Of a stretch of 64,000 nucleotides of DNA, positions 14,501 through 26,500 are shown one piece after another. Within the stretch, counting starts at the first letter, position 1. Every line of letters begins with the position of its first letter. A program made the translations under genes and the position numbers. The DNA is taken from NCBI GenBank assembly GCA_036023115.1, contig JAYKKT010000074.1:11685501-11749500 (forward strand), in the 5' to 3' direction. The notes under the pieces were generated by a model, which was not told the DNA's origin, did not search any database, and saw nothing but the letters and a program-made list of their open reading frames with translations. This DNA comes from Brasenia schreberi (Eukaryota > Streptophyta > Magnoliopsida > Nymphaeales > Cabombaceae).

Positions 14501-17500
14501 GATATTTATAGAGTTTACACTTTGTACATAGGATGTGAAAGAATAAGCAATAAAGAACAAAAAGATGGACTAGTGCTGGCCGGCCAGCACTAGCCGTTGG
14601 GCAGTGCTCCCAACGGTAATGGCCAGGGTCAACATGGTCCTGGCCCTGGTCCATACCTCGAACAGGGGCGACCCATACCTTAAACAGGGGCTGCACGGGC
14701 CCTAATGGCCCGTGCCCCTATTACATTAACAATAAACACATGTTTTCCAAAGATATCTTGAGAATTTTTAAAGATTTATCACAATGGGTCATATGAAAAG
14801 AAGCACAAGAGTGTAAGAACCAAGACATATACCTTGAGAAGTGGAGAGAGCATTTTCTTTGAACATTTCTTCTATGTAAGCTTTATGTTGGAAGGCAAGA
14901 CTCCTCAATCCTGGTCTTCCACGGCTCCCACATTTCCATATTTATTTCGAAGAAAATGACAAGTGGTTTTGATATGACCACTTTCTTTGCAATAATGACA
15001 TATTGTGTCATTGTTCGGCCATGGTCATGTGGGCTTTTTGTTTGATCCATCTCTTTGTCCTTCGAAGTTTTTGATATGAGGAGGCTGATATGTCTTCATA
15101 TTTGCTCTCGGCTTGGAGGCGGCAAGAACAACTTCTTTTGCTATATTTATATTTTTTAATATAGTTTCATCTATAACTAAATCGGCCAAAAAAGTTTTTT
15201 CCTTTGGTCTAGGTTTTCAATGTATTAGGTTGGATCTAATATTTTCAAATTCATCCCTTAATCCATGGATAAACAAAAAGAAATATTGATTGTTTAAAAA
15301 TTCTTGAAATTTATTCATTTTTTAAAAGTTTTTCAAATTTATGAAAACTTCTAAGTTGAATTCATTACTCCGAAAACTCATTGTGATATTGTAATGCTTA
15401 AATTGCCATGTTTAAGCATTATCTTTCTTTCCATTAAATCAATTTGAAAAACAAAATCATGTTGAGAATGAATCTTTTTCAAATATTAAAAAGTTTCAAA
15501 AGCATTTTCAAAAACACTAATTTTATTTCTAAGTTTTTCATCCACATTTTGATAAATTATCTAAGTTATTTTTGCGTTCATTTTTTCTCAAGTTTTCAAA
15601 TCTTGCTTGTATTTTTCTTGGGCTTTGAAAGCATCGTCATCATTTAAATCTTCAATATCTAAGGTAGGTTCTTAGATTGTCCTGTCAATGTAATCACAAA
15701 AATCTTTAACCAAAAATATTTTTTAATAGTTCTTGTCCAATTTTGATAACATTTTGGGTCAAGAATGCATTTAAAAGACTCATTTTTGCTATCCATTTCA
15801 CGAAACAAACAAAGATCTTAGTGTTACATAAAGTTTGGAGTATCAAATAAGCAATTTCACGAACTTTCTAATCTTGACATGCTTTTAAATGCAATCAAAA
15901 TCTTTAAAATGAAGCTCTAATACCATGTAAATATTTGTTGATGTACGAATATTGAGGCAAGCATGTGACAAATCATCAATATGTCAGAGAAGTCATCAAG
16001 ATATCGAAGTACTAAAATATGAATAAAGTCAAGTATGCAACAAGAATCAATAGTCAAGGAGACGAATCGCGAGTCAAAAGGCTGTGCTAGACAACTTAGT
16101 TTATTGATGGAGTAACTAGTAAGGCTCTTATTTATATAGCAATAGAGTGGAAAAATACAACAAATGATTCTTATTGATAGAGGAGAAGAAGACTAGCCAT
16201 TGGAAGCAGTTCACCTCCAACGGCAACGGCTATCCTATTACATTTAACAGATACTTCATCTTGAATATGTTTTGTTAACTCGTAAATAACCAAGGTAAAT
16301 AAATATGGACTTAAGGCTTATCTTGATGTAGTCCAATATTAATTTCAAAGAAATCCTTCATTCCTTCGTGAGTCTTCACCTATGTTTGTGATCATTTTAT
16401 ATATCTCTTATAAGATTGATGTACTCACTAAGATACCTTATTTTTCTAAGATTCTCCCAATAATATCTCTTTATCATAAGTTTTTTCTAAATCAATAAAT
16501 ACCATACAAAGTTCTTTTTTCTTGAAAAATGTTCAATAAGACGTCTCAATAAGTAAATAGACTCAATATTAGATCTCCCTAGCATAAATCCAAATTGATT
16601 CTCCATTATACTCGATACTTGTCTCAACCTTTATTCAATAATTTGTTCCCATAGTTTCAACCCTTACCTGCTTTAATCCATGTTAACTTTTGAAGTGATT
16701 TCCAAGTTTCTCGAAGCTTTTCTCTAGAGCTTAATGTGGCTGAAAATTACTGCGAAAAAGGTTTGTGACTATGCTCGAACTTGCTTATAATTCCCCTTAA
16801 TATTCTTTTGATCTTTTGAAAAGCTCTCCCGAGATTTTCTGGAGCTGGTAAGGAATTGAGAACATGACTTGTCAATATGCTTCAGGTTGCCTCTTGACAA
16901 GCTTTATTCATGTCACTCCAAATAAGGAAAACTTCACTTTAGTACGTATGGTTGGACCAAACCACTTTGATACCCTGTTGTAAGTTCTCAATCAAATAAG
17001 TTCATGAGGTTTGCTTCATTGTCATTTTAGTCAATTTTTGTCAATGTTGGTTCCACTGATTATGTGGACCTCAATGGGTTTGTGTATAGTCAACATTAAA
17101 AAAGTAAGGGGTGTTCATGAGGTTCAAACTAACCCTGGATATGTAAGGTTATGAGATTGGAACTCACCATCTACCTCTCACTCATGAAGCAAGAGCTAAA
17201 CCAAATGCGCAGTTTGTGACTATGAAAAAGAATATTTTTTTATATCATGGTCATCCTTCGAAGACTATCATGAACTAAACATTTAGTCCCATATCAAAGA
17301 TCTAGTGGAATCTTGCCATCCTAGAAACAAATAGATCATAGTGCTGCGTGCATTTTACATGGAATCAGCATGGGTCCCATGTTAGACTTGGTTACTTTTT
17401 GCCACAAATTGGGTTCTGTCAACCAGGTAGGAGGCGTGTTGGCAGCGAGGTAAGAACACTAACTACAATATACTAAAGTTATAACAGAGCAAACCTCAAG

Positions 17501-20500
17501 GATGATTTAGAGCTTACCACAAGGTATCAACATGGATTTTGACAAGTTTTCACTTCTGAATAAAGGTTTCCTTTCCTTCCATCATCTATCCAGTTTGCAG
17601 TTAGTTGCTCTGTGCAAATCCTTGGAGCCTCCATTTAAGTTGTGGTTATGCTTAGCTTTGTGAACATTGGGATTTTAACAGGTGGATATATTTAGGTGCT
17701 GTAACACTTGTCTTCATTATATAATTGTGATGCAGGAGGCCCACTGTTGCAGTCAATGGGGACATGATTTCCGTCCTGACTACAAGAATCTTGCCATCTT
17801 GAAGACTCAATTTCCTGATGTTCCTATGATAGCATTGACAGTGAGCTCTGGCTGATTTATATGTGTCGATAATTTTAGAACTCACATGAATGTGCTATTT
17901 CATTTATGACCTTTTATTCCTAGGCTACTGCCACCCAAAGAGTCCAAGCTGATGTGGTTGAAATGCTACATATTCCCAATTGTGTAAAGTTTGTAAGCAC
18001 AGTGAACAGGACAAACCTCTTTTATAAGGTAATCCTTGACATTTTATTTTAAAGTTTAAACTGATTTTTGTTTCATATTTCCTAGAAAAGATTTATCTAA
18101 GTCAATCACTTTTTTTTGAAATACTCATTGTAGGTAAAAGAGAAATCTTCTGTTGTGAAGGTAGTTGTTGATGACATTGCAGATTTTATTAAGAAATCAT
18201 ACTCAAACAATGAGTCTGGCATTGTTTACTGCTTCTCCCGGAAGGAAAGCGAGCAGGTAATTCCTTGAGTGAGTCATTTTGTATACTTCTGCTTTCTCAG
18301 TTTGCTTTCATAGAAAGCATGTCAAGGAAAATCCTTTACTATTTGAAAGGTCATCTGGAACATTTTCTCGTACAAAGTTTCCTCCTGTGCTGTATCCGTA
18401 TATTTGCCTTAATGTACTTTGTCAGTCCTGTTGATGCACTGGGCATTGGGCTCCATTAGCAAATCTGGTTGCAAGTGTATTTGGTTGAGTTTGATGGATA
18501 AATATGACCTTATTTGGGTAACTTCCAAATATTACCAAACTTTTTGTCCTTTTCCTTGCATCTTTTTGTTTTTCAAATTCCCTTAAAGTTCTGTTTTAGG
18601 TTAATAAGTTTCACAATTAGTTGACCTTCGTTAAGCTTATGTACTTAAATGACTGATCTACCCTTAAGAGGGTAGCTTAACCTCATTTCTCCATCGGACA
18701 AATCATATCCATGTTTAAGCCACGCTCAGCTGAAGAAAAGAAACCCTTAAGCAAACATTTAGTGCACACATTCTTTGCTGGTCACTTCAGAGATGGAATC
18801 CATCTGTCATGTGAATCTCGCATGAATCAAGCATGTGAAATGGATTCCTGCTGCCTTTATGACATGGATCCACTTTTTAGCATGCCTACGCATTTAAATT
18901 CTAACCTCTTACAAGAATTGAAATGGCTGTAATGAGGACGTGGAATATATTATCGAGTGGAGAGGATTCTGTTTCATGCAGGAATCCATTCACAAGGGAT
19001 TTCCAAATGTACCTTAGGCTCTATTTTGATTTATAATTTTTGAACACGAGAATAATGGATATCCGATATTGGTTCTTATAAGGAAGGTCTATGATAAACA
19101 AAAAAGGCTTTTATAACTTTGATGTGTAGGGGCAGCATGTTAAGTTTGAGTTCATGGCTAATGTTGAACCAAGACAAAAAGAGAAAAACAAGTTGGGTCA
19201 AGAAATTGTATCTGCCTAAAATTTGGCAGAACTATTTGTTGTGTTTTTTAAGTAAGAAGAAGTCTGTTGAAAGCTGCACGACATATGAAAGGGGACCAAA
19301 AGCTTGGTTAACGATTGAAAGTTGCACATTTTTATTTACTAAATGTCGGCTTTTGATTGAATTCTTCTGTTCATAAAGTCTTTTTTTTTTGTCAAACTTT
19401 AGTCCCCTAATGTAATACATCTTGTCTACTGAATAAATGGTTTTGAAAATGTCTGTTGGCTTAGAATAATAAGCAAAGATGCTTGCAACCATATCTTTTC
19501 TCAGGGCCTAATATGCAGTCTGAATCTTTAAACAAATAAACAAAGACTCACATGTGTGTGTGTGCGCATGCATGGATGAACAGTTCAAAGATGTCACACA
19601 TATATCTGGGTTATTGGTCACTACTGGAAGAATTCTGGAAGATTCCTCAACAAGGATGCCTGATGAGATTAGAGTTGTGAACCATCTGCTGGCTGTCTAT
19701 CAAAGGCTCAAGCTATGGGACTAATTGGGTTTAGAAATATTAACAGCAAGCAACATAGAGGATGGTCTTTGTGGCTGTTGCCAGCTGAGATACGAAGTTC
19801 TGTATGTGTGTGCATGTACACCTAAATATATACTTGAAGGTTTAGGATTGACACAATTTTCCTGAATCTGATTTATGACAAGGAGGCTTTATCTGTAATT
19901 GGTGTTCAGATCTTTTAAGTCTCTAACTTCGTGATCCTCAATGGCTTATTGCTGTTCTTTTGGATTCTTTGTGGGATGAGAAAATATCAATATGAGACAT
20001 AGTTATTGTATGCTTTCTTTCTTCTATTAGTGTTTTCTGTTCAGAGTCAAAGAGTTACTTTTTGAACTATGCATTTTCAACAGGTTGCAAAGGACTTACG
20101 CCAACTGGGCATTTCTGCTGACTACTATCATGCTGATATGGATACACATGCTCGTGAGCGAGTTCATAAGCTGTAATTTCAACTTCCACTTTCTTGTGGT
20201 GCTATTTGAAACATTGGACTATTCCCCATAAAATAACTTGATTCTTAGGAGAATAGTTGATTGTTCAATCAATTATCTATTAATCTTGTTCCAAAGGAAA
20301 GCATTGCACATTATTTGGTTTGGAACTATTGTTGGTTACTGCTATATGCAGGCATGTAGAAAATATCTGCTAAACAAGATATACCAGTTGCAGAATTTGA
20401 CTTCTTTGAGAGGCTCAAGCATAACCTCTTTTAGGTTATGCTTGAGAAATAATTTATTCATTCAATGTTGTTGACCCTGCCTTTCAAAATCTGAGTTAAG

Positions 20501-23500
20501 CAGTTCATTGTCTCTGATACCTCTTTGCAGTTGTTCATATGAAGTAGAATTATATAATCATCATGCTTGTTTTCGGCCACTTGCCTTTCATAACGTGTCT
20601 CCTCGCTTGGAAAAGTGAACAATGTCTCTAGAAAGTGAATAACTTCATTCTTATGCATAGTAAAACCCATTTCCAACTTCATTTGAAAAGTGAACAATAT
20701 CTCTAGAAGGTGAATAACTCCATTCAAAGTATAGTTTTCATTTTTAACGTGTATCCTCCCATCAAATGAATTGCTTTTTGTTCTTATGTCACAACTGGGG
20801 ACATTTTTCTTTTTGATATGCTTCTTCAGCCCTGATTTGAGATTTTGTCTTGTGCAGTTGGTGCAGAAACAAAATACAAGTTATTGTTGGCACTGTACGT
20901 CTTAGGGCTTGGTACCTTATCATATTATTGTTTCTTTCATCTCTTCATTTTGGCATAAGCTTATCTATACTTCTTTGTATCATTTGATTTCATGTCAACA
21001 TATCGTTCATTCAGGTGGCGTTTGGCATGGGAATCAACAAACCGGATGGTGAGTTATGCATTTGACTTTTACAAGTTTGATTTTCCTTGTCTATAATTTT
21101 GGTGTCATTTGAATGGCTCTTTGTTTTTTTTTTATTCTTTTCCTGCTTATTGTGATGCAACTCCACCCATATAAGCGATCACCCTTGCATGGCCGGTCCC
21201 AAGTCCGGATAAAGAAGGAAGGTTGCATTAGGCTTTCGACAGCCAGCGTAAAACTTTATCGGATTTTATATCATGGATTACACAAATTATGAGCATTCGT
21301 TGGGGCGTTCCTTCTTAGTGACACACTGCAGAGTCTGAATGCAGTGAAAAGTAATCAAGTGCTTCTACATTTTCACCCGGATGTAGTGAATCAATTGTAG
21401 GAAGGGTTCCCAAATCATAGATGAGTGTGGGTAAAGAAGTTAGGCCCGCTATATTGCCACCCGAATGTAGTGAATAAATGCAGAGAGGGTCTCCGCATTT
21501 TCAATATGGATGGATGCAGGGGTAAGGAAGCTAGTCCTCTATATAAGATTCGTATTGGTTCTTGGAATATAAGAACATTGTCCGATAAGCTAATGGAGGT
21601 GGTAGATACTATGATTCGGAGAAAGATTCATATCCTATGTATACAATAGACAAAGTGGGTTGGAGAAAAAGCAAAGGAGATTGAGGATACAAGTTTTAAA
21701 TTATGGTATTAAGGAAAAGAAAAGGCTCGAAACGGAGTTGGTATTATCATAAATAAAGATTTAAAAGATAGTGTAGTAGACATACAATGATATGGTGACC
21801 GAATCATGACGTTGAAATTAGTGTTAGGGAGGTTTTTAATATAGTTTGTGCTTACGCACCCCCAAATAAGACTAGAAGATAGTATAAAGATGGCTTTTTG
21901 GGAGGAGTTAAATAAGGTAGTTCAAAGAATTCTAGAAAGGGAGATGATTTGTTTAGGAGGAGACTTAAATGGACATGTCGGTAAAGAGGCATTAGGATAT
22001 CAAGGTATTCATGAAAACTTTGGTTTTGGGGATATAAATGAGAAAGGTAGGGAGATTTTAAATTTTGCTATGACATTTGATCTCTTTATGGTCAATACAA
22101 TCTTCAAAATAATATCAACATTTAATTACTTATAAGAGTGGCTTATCAAACTCCGCCCATGTAAGGGATCACCCTTGCATTGTCGGTCCCAAGCCCAGAT
22201 AAAGGAGGAGGGTTGTGTTAGGCTTCCGACACCCAGCGTAAAACTTCGTCGAATTTTTACAACGTGGATTACAAAAATTATGAGCATTGCTTTGGGGCAT
22301 CCCCGCCTAGCGACGTGCTGCAGAGCCCGAATGCAGTAAGAAGTAAGCAAAGGCCACTATATTTTCGCCCGAATGTAGTGAATCAATTGCAGAGAGGGTT
22401 CGTACATCATTGACGGGTGTGGGTAAAGAAGTTAGTCCCGCTATATTGTCGCCCGAATGTAGTGAAAAATTTTCAGAGAGGGTCTCCGCATTTTGATTAT
22501 GGACGGATGCGGGGCGTAAGGGAGCTAGTCCTAGATAATAAAATTCGTATTGGTTCTTGGAATATCGGAACATTATCGGGTAAGCTAATGGAGGTGGTAG
22601 ATACTATGATTCGGAGAAAGATTCATATTCTATGTTTACAAGAGACAAAATGGGTTGGAGAAAAAGCAAAGGAGATAGAGGATACAGGTTTTAAATTATG
22701 GTACTCAGGTAAAGAAAAGGCTCGAAACGGAGTTGGTATTATCATAAATAAAGATTTAAAGGAGAGTGTAGTAGACATACAACGATATGGTGACCAAATC
22801 ATGACGTTGAAATTAGTGTTAGGAGCAGAGGTTTTGAATATAGTTTGTGCTTACGCACTCCAAGTAGGATTAGAAGATAGTATAAAGACAGTTTTTTGGG
22901 AAGAGTTAGATAAGGTGTTTCAAAAGATTCCACAAAGGGAGATGATTTGTTTAGGAGGAGATTTAAATGGACATGTCGGTAAAGAGGCATTCAGATATCA
23001 AGGGATTCATGGAAACTTTGGTTTTGGGGATATAAATGAGGAAGGTAGAGAGATTTTAAATTTTGCTATGTCATTTGATCTCTTTTTAGTTAATACAATC
23101 TTCAAAAAACGAGATGAACATTTAATTACTTATAAGAGTGGCTTATCACAAACATAAATTGATTACTTTATTTGTAGAAAAAAAGATAGAGTGTGTTGTA
23201 AAGATTGTAAGGTAATTCCAGGGGAAAGCTTAACCACCCAACATCGACTTTTAGTTATGTATTTACAAATAAAAAAATGGACAAAGAAGAAAAGAGTGCA
23301 TCAAGCTATTCAGACTAAATGGTGGAACGTCAAAAGCGAGAAAGAAGATATATTTAAACAGAAAGTCCTTCAAGGAGATGTTTGGAATTATGTTGGCATA
23401 CCCTGTGATATGTGGAACAATATGGCTATACATATTAGGAAAGTGGCGAAAGATGTGTTAGGGGTATCTAAGGGAGGTGTACATGCACAAAAAGAAGCTT

Positions 23501-26500
23501 GGTGGTGGAGTGAAGTAGTACAAAATAAAATCAAGGCAAAGAGGGCATGTTACAAATTAGATTATGCTAAGAAAACTAGTGAAACTTTAGAAGCTTATAA
23601 GAAAGTAAAGAAGGAAGCGAAAAAGGCCGTTAGTGAAGTAAAAGCTAAGATTTGGGATGACTTATATAAAAAACTCAACTCAAAAGAGGGTGAAAGAGAT
23701 ATTTTTAGGATAGCTAGGGCTAGAGATAAGAAAACTAAAGATCTTAATTATGTTAGATGCATAAAAGACGAGGATGAAAAAATTCTAGTGGCAAATGATG
23801 ATATAAGAAATAGATGGAAAAACTATTTTTATAATCTTTTTAATGAAAATAAAGATGTTAGTATTAGTTTAGGAGATTTAGCCAAGTCAGAAAAGTATAT
23901 AAACCACAATTTCTACCGACGTATTCAAAAGAATGAAGTCAAAGAGGCTCTTAAACATATGAAGGGAGGTAAATCGGTAGGACCACATAATATTCCTATA
24001 GAAGTTTGGAAAATACTAGGAGAAATAGGAATCACTTGGCTCACAAGAGTATTTAATGAAATATGGAAAAACCAAAAGATGCCCGAGGAATGGAGAGCAA
24101 GTACACTTTACCCATATATAAGAACAAGGGAGACATTAAAAATTGTGCGAATTATCGAGGTATCAAGTTAATGAGTCATACTATGAAATTATGGGAAAGA
24201 ATTATCGAACGTAGGTTAAGACAAGTATCAAGTACAATAGAGAACCAATTTGGATTCATGTCAGGTAGATCTACTGTTGAAACGATTCACCTTTTCAGAG
24301 GTCTTATTGAACATTTTAGAGGAAAAAAGAAAGAGCTTCATATGATATTTATTGATATAGAAAAAGCTTATGATAGTGTATCGAGAGAGGTTTTTTAGAG
24401 AACGTTGGAAAAAATAGGTATCCCATTGGTTATATTAACCTTATAAGAGACATGTACGATGGTGCAAAAACATGTGTGAGGACTCATGAAGGAACGACAG
24501 ACTTCTTTGAAGTTAATATTGGGTTACATCAAAGATCAACTTTAAGTCCATATTTATTTATAATGGTGATTGATGAGTTAACAAAACATATTCAAGGTGA
24601 AGTACCTTGGTGTATGTTATTTGCGGATGACATTGTATTAGTGGAGGAGTCTATGGAAAAAGTTAATAGAAAATTGGAACTATGGAGAGAAACATTAGAA
24701 AGCAAAGGCCTCCGACTTAGTAGAAGAAAGACAAAATATATGGAATGTAAGTTTGATCATTTGGCTACTTCAGAGGGCATAGAAATTAAAATTAGTACAC
24801 ATTGCATTCCCCAAAAGGAAAGTTTTAAATACCTAGGGTCAATTTTTCAAAGTGATGGAAGAATTGATGGAGATGTTACACATAGAATTAATACTGGTTG
24901 GTTAAAATGGAGAGGAGAATAAGATATTCTTTGTGATAAGAAGATACCATTAAAATTAAAAGATAAATATTATAGAGTGGCAATTAGGCCTGCCATGTTT
25001 TATGGTTCTGAGTGTTGGGCAGTTAATCATCAACATGTACAAAAGATGTCTGTGACAGAAATGAAGATGTTGAGATGGATGAGTGGTCATACAAGAAAAG
25101 ACCGTATACATAATGAGATTATTAGAAACAAATTAGGAGTGGCACCAATAGAGGATAAAATGAGAGAACATTGTTTAAGATGGTTTGGACATATAGAAAG
25201 AAGATCAAAAGAAGAACCTGTAAGAAGGTTAGAAAAACTAAATTTGGAAAGTATTAAAAAAGGTAGAGGACGACCACAAAAGTGTTGGAAAGAAAAAATA
25301 AAGAATGATATTGGGAGTTAACTGCTAACATGGCACACGATAGGGATCTGTGGAAACAAAGAATCCATGTAGCCGACCCCGTCTAGTATGGGAAAAGGCT
25401 TAGTTGTTGTTGTTGTATAAGAGTGGCTTATCACAACCACAAATTGATCATAATATGTTATAAAGATTGCAAGGTAATTCTAGGAGAAAACTTAACCACC
25501 CAACATGACTTTTAGTTATAGATTTAGAGGTAAAAATGTGGACAAAGAAGAAAAGAGTGCATCGAGCTATTCAGACTAAATGGTGAAATCTCAAAAGCGA
25601 GAAAAAGGTATATTTAAACTGAAAGTGCTTCAAGGAGATGCTTCGAATTATGTTGGTACACGTTGTGATATATGAAACAATATGGCTATACATATTAGGA
25701 AAGTGGCGAAAGATGTGTTAGGTGAATCTAAGGGGGGTATACTAGCACAAAAAGAAGCTTGGTGGTGGAGTGACAACAAACAACAACAATAACTAAGCCT
25801 GAATAGCTCGATGCACTCTTGGAATATAAGAACACTAGTGAAACTTTAGAAGGTAAACAATTGTTGATAATCGAGGGTTGAATTTCCAACGTTACATTTC
25901 GTCAATTCGCCAAGATCTCATAATATCCAAATATGGATGTCACAAGTAAAGAAGACACTAGGAGCCAACAAGAGTCTAAATAACGAAGTCAAATCACAAA
26001 CAAAGGTTGTGGAAGACAACATATTTATTGATATGCATTGAAGCTCTATTTATAGAGCATAAATTACAATGAAAGAGAATAGGGAGAAGGGAGTTACTGT
26101 GCTATAACGACTATAGTGAAAAAGTATGCATGGCCAGCATGGGCTGGGCCCTAGTGGCCCGGCCTGCCCTGTTACAAGTTAACACTCCCCCTCAAACTTA
26201 CGCTTTGTATATCGAAAGTTTGTGTAACAAGAAATTAAATCTAGGAGCCGTAATGACTTGGTGAAAAAGTCTGCCGGTTGCATTTGGGAGGGTGCATAAC
26301 ATAAAATGAGCTTTTTCTTCAAGCATTCCTCTCGAACAAAGTGACAATCCATTTTAATATGCTTCGTTCTTTCATGAAAAGTGTTGTTAGATGCGATGTA
26401 TATGGCACTCTTGTTGTCACAAAACAGAGTAGATGATTGTTCAAGGATGACCCCCATGTCTCTCAACACCTCTGTAATCCATAAGATCTCAGTAGCGGTG

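Larger units (their letters stand above)
10428..14731 (-). mobile_element. Non-coding LTR retrotransposon nested in the copia element
   Basis: This 4.3-kb element has LTRs at 10428-10759 and 14318-14731 and a perfect 5-bp target duplication ATAAA (10423-10427, 14732-14736). Its primer site (GGCTCTGGTACCA, 14305-14317, in reverse) abuts the right LTR. Its polypurine tract (CGCCCCTC in reverse) abuts the left LTR. The interior of about 3.5 kb has no recognisable gag or pol; it is AT-rich and holds tandem repeats. Its LTR termini, primer site and TATA position match the neighbouring copia elements, so it probably depends on their proteins. Confidence 0.85.
7427..16249 (-). mobile_element. Ty1/copia element, degenerate, split by an LTR element
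   Basis: This minus-strand copia element is inserted in RTE B. The flanks are GATAG (7422-7426) and GATAC (16250-16254), a 5-bp target duplication with one mismatch. The right LTR is 15926-16249. Next to it is a tRNA-Met-type primer site (GCTCTAATACCA in reverse, 15914-15925). The polypurine tract is the complement of CCCCTCTCAATC after 7831. On the minus strand, gag/zinc knuckle and protease relics lie at 14732-15900, integrase at about 9326-10268, RT at about 8324-9100 and RNase H at about 7832-8230. All are full of stops. Confidence 0.85.
22149..25415 (+). mobile_element. Full-length RTE LINE copy E
   Basis: This 3267-bp element starts AACTCCGCCCATGTAAGGGA and ends (GTT)n. It is flanked by a perfect 18-bp target duplication TATAAGAGTGGCTTATCA (22131-22148 and 25416-25433). 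Order: SINE-like 5' region, repeated GAATGTAGTGAA units, endonuclease, reverse transcriptase, C-terminal [11 protein letters not shown] region, tail. Inactivating lesions: TAA at 23155-23157, a lost base near 24110, TAG near 24396, a small deletion near 24427 and a stop near 24920. Confidence 0.95.

Noticed and set aside
18711..18932. 73-codon frame in a RECQL2 intron
   Set aside because: It has no conserved motif and is not in phase with the flanking exons. The neighbouring exons join perfectly without it.
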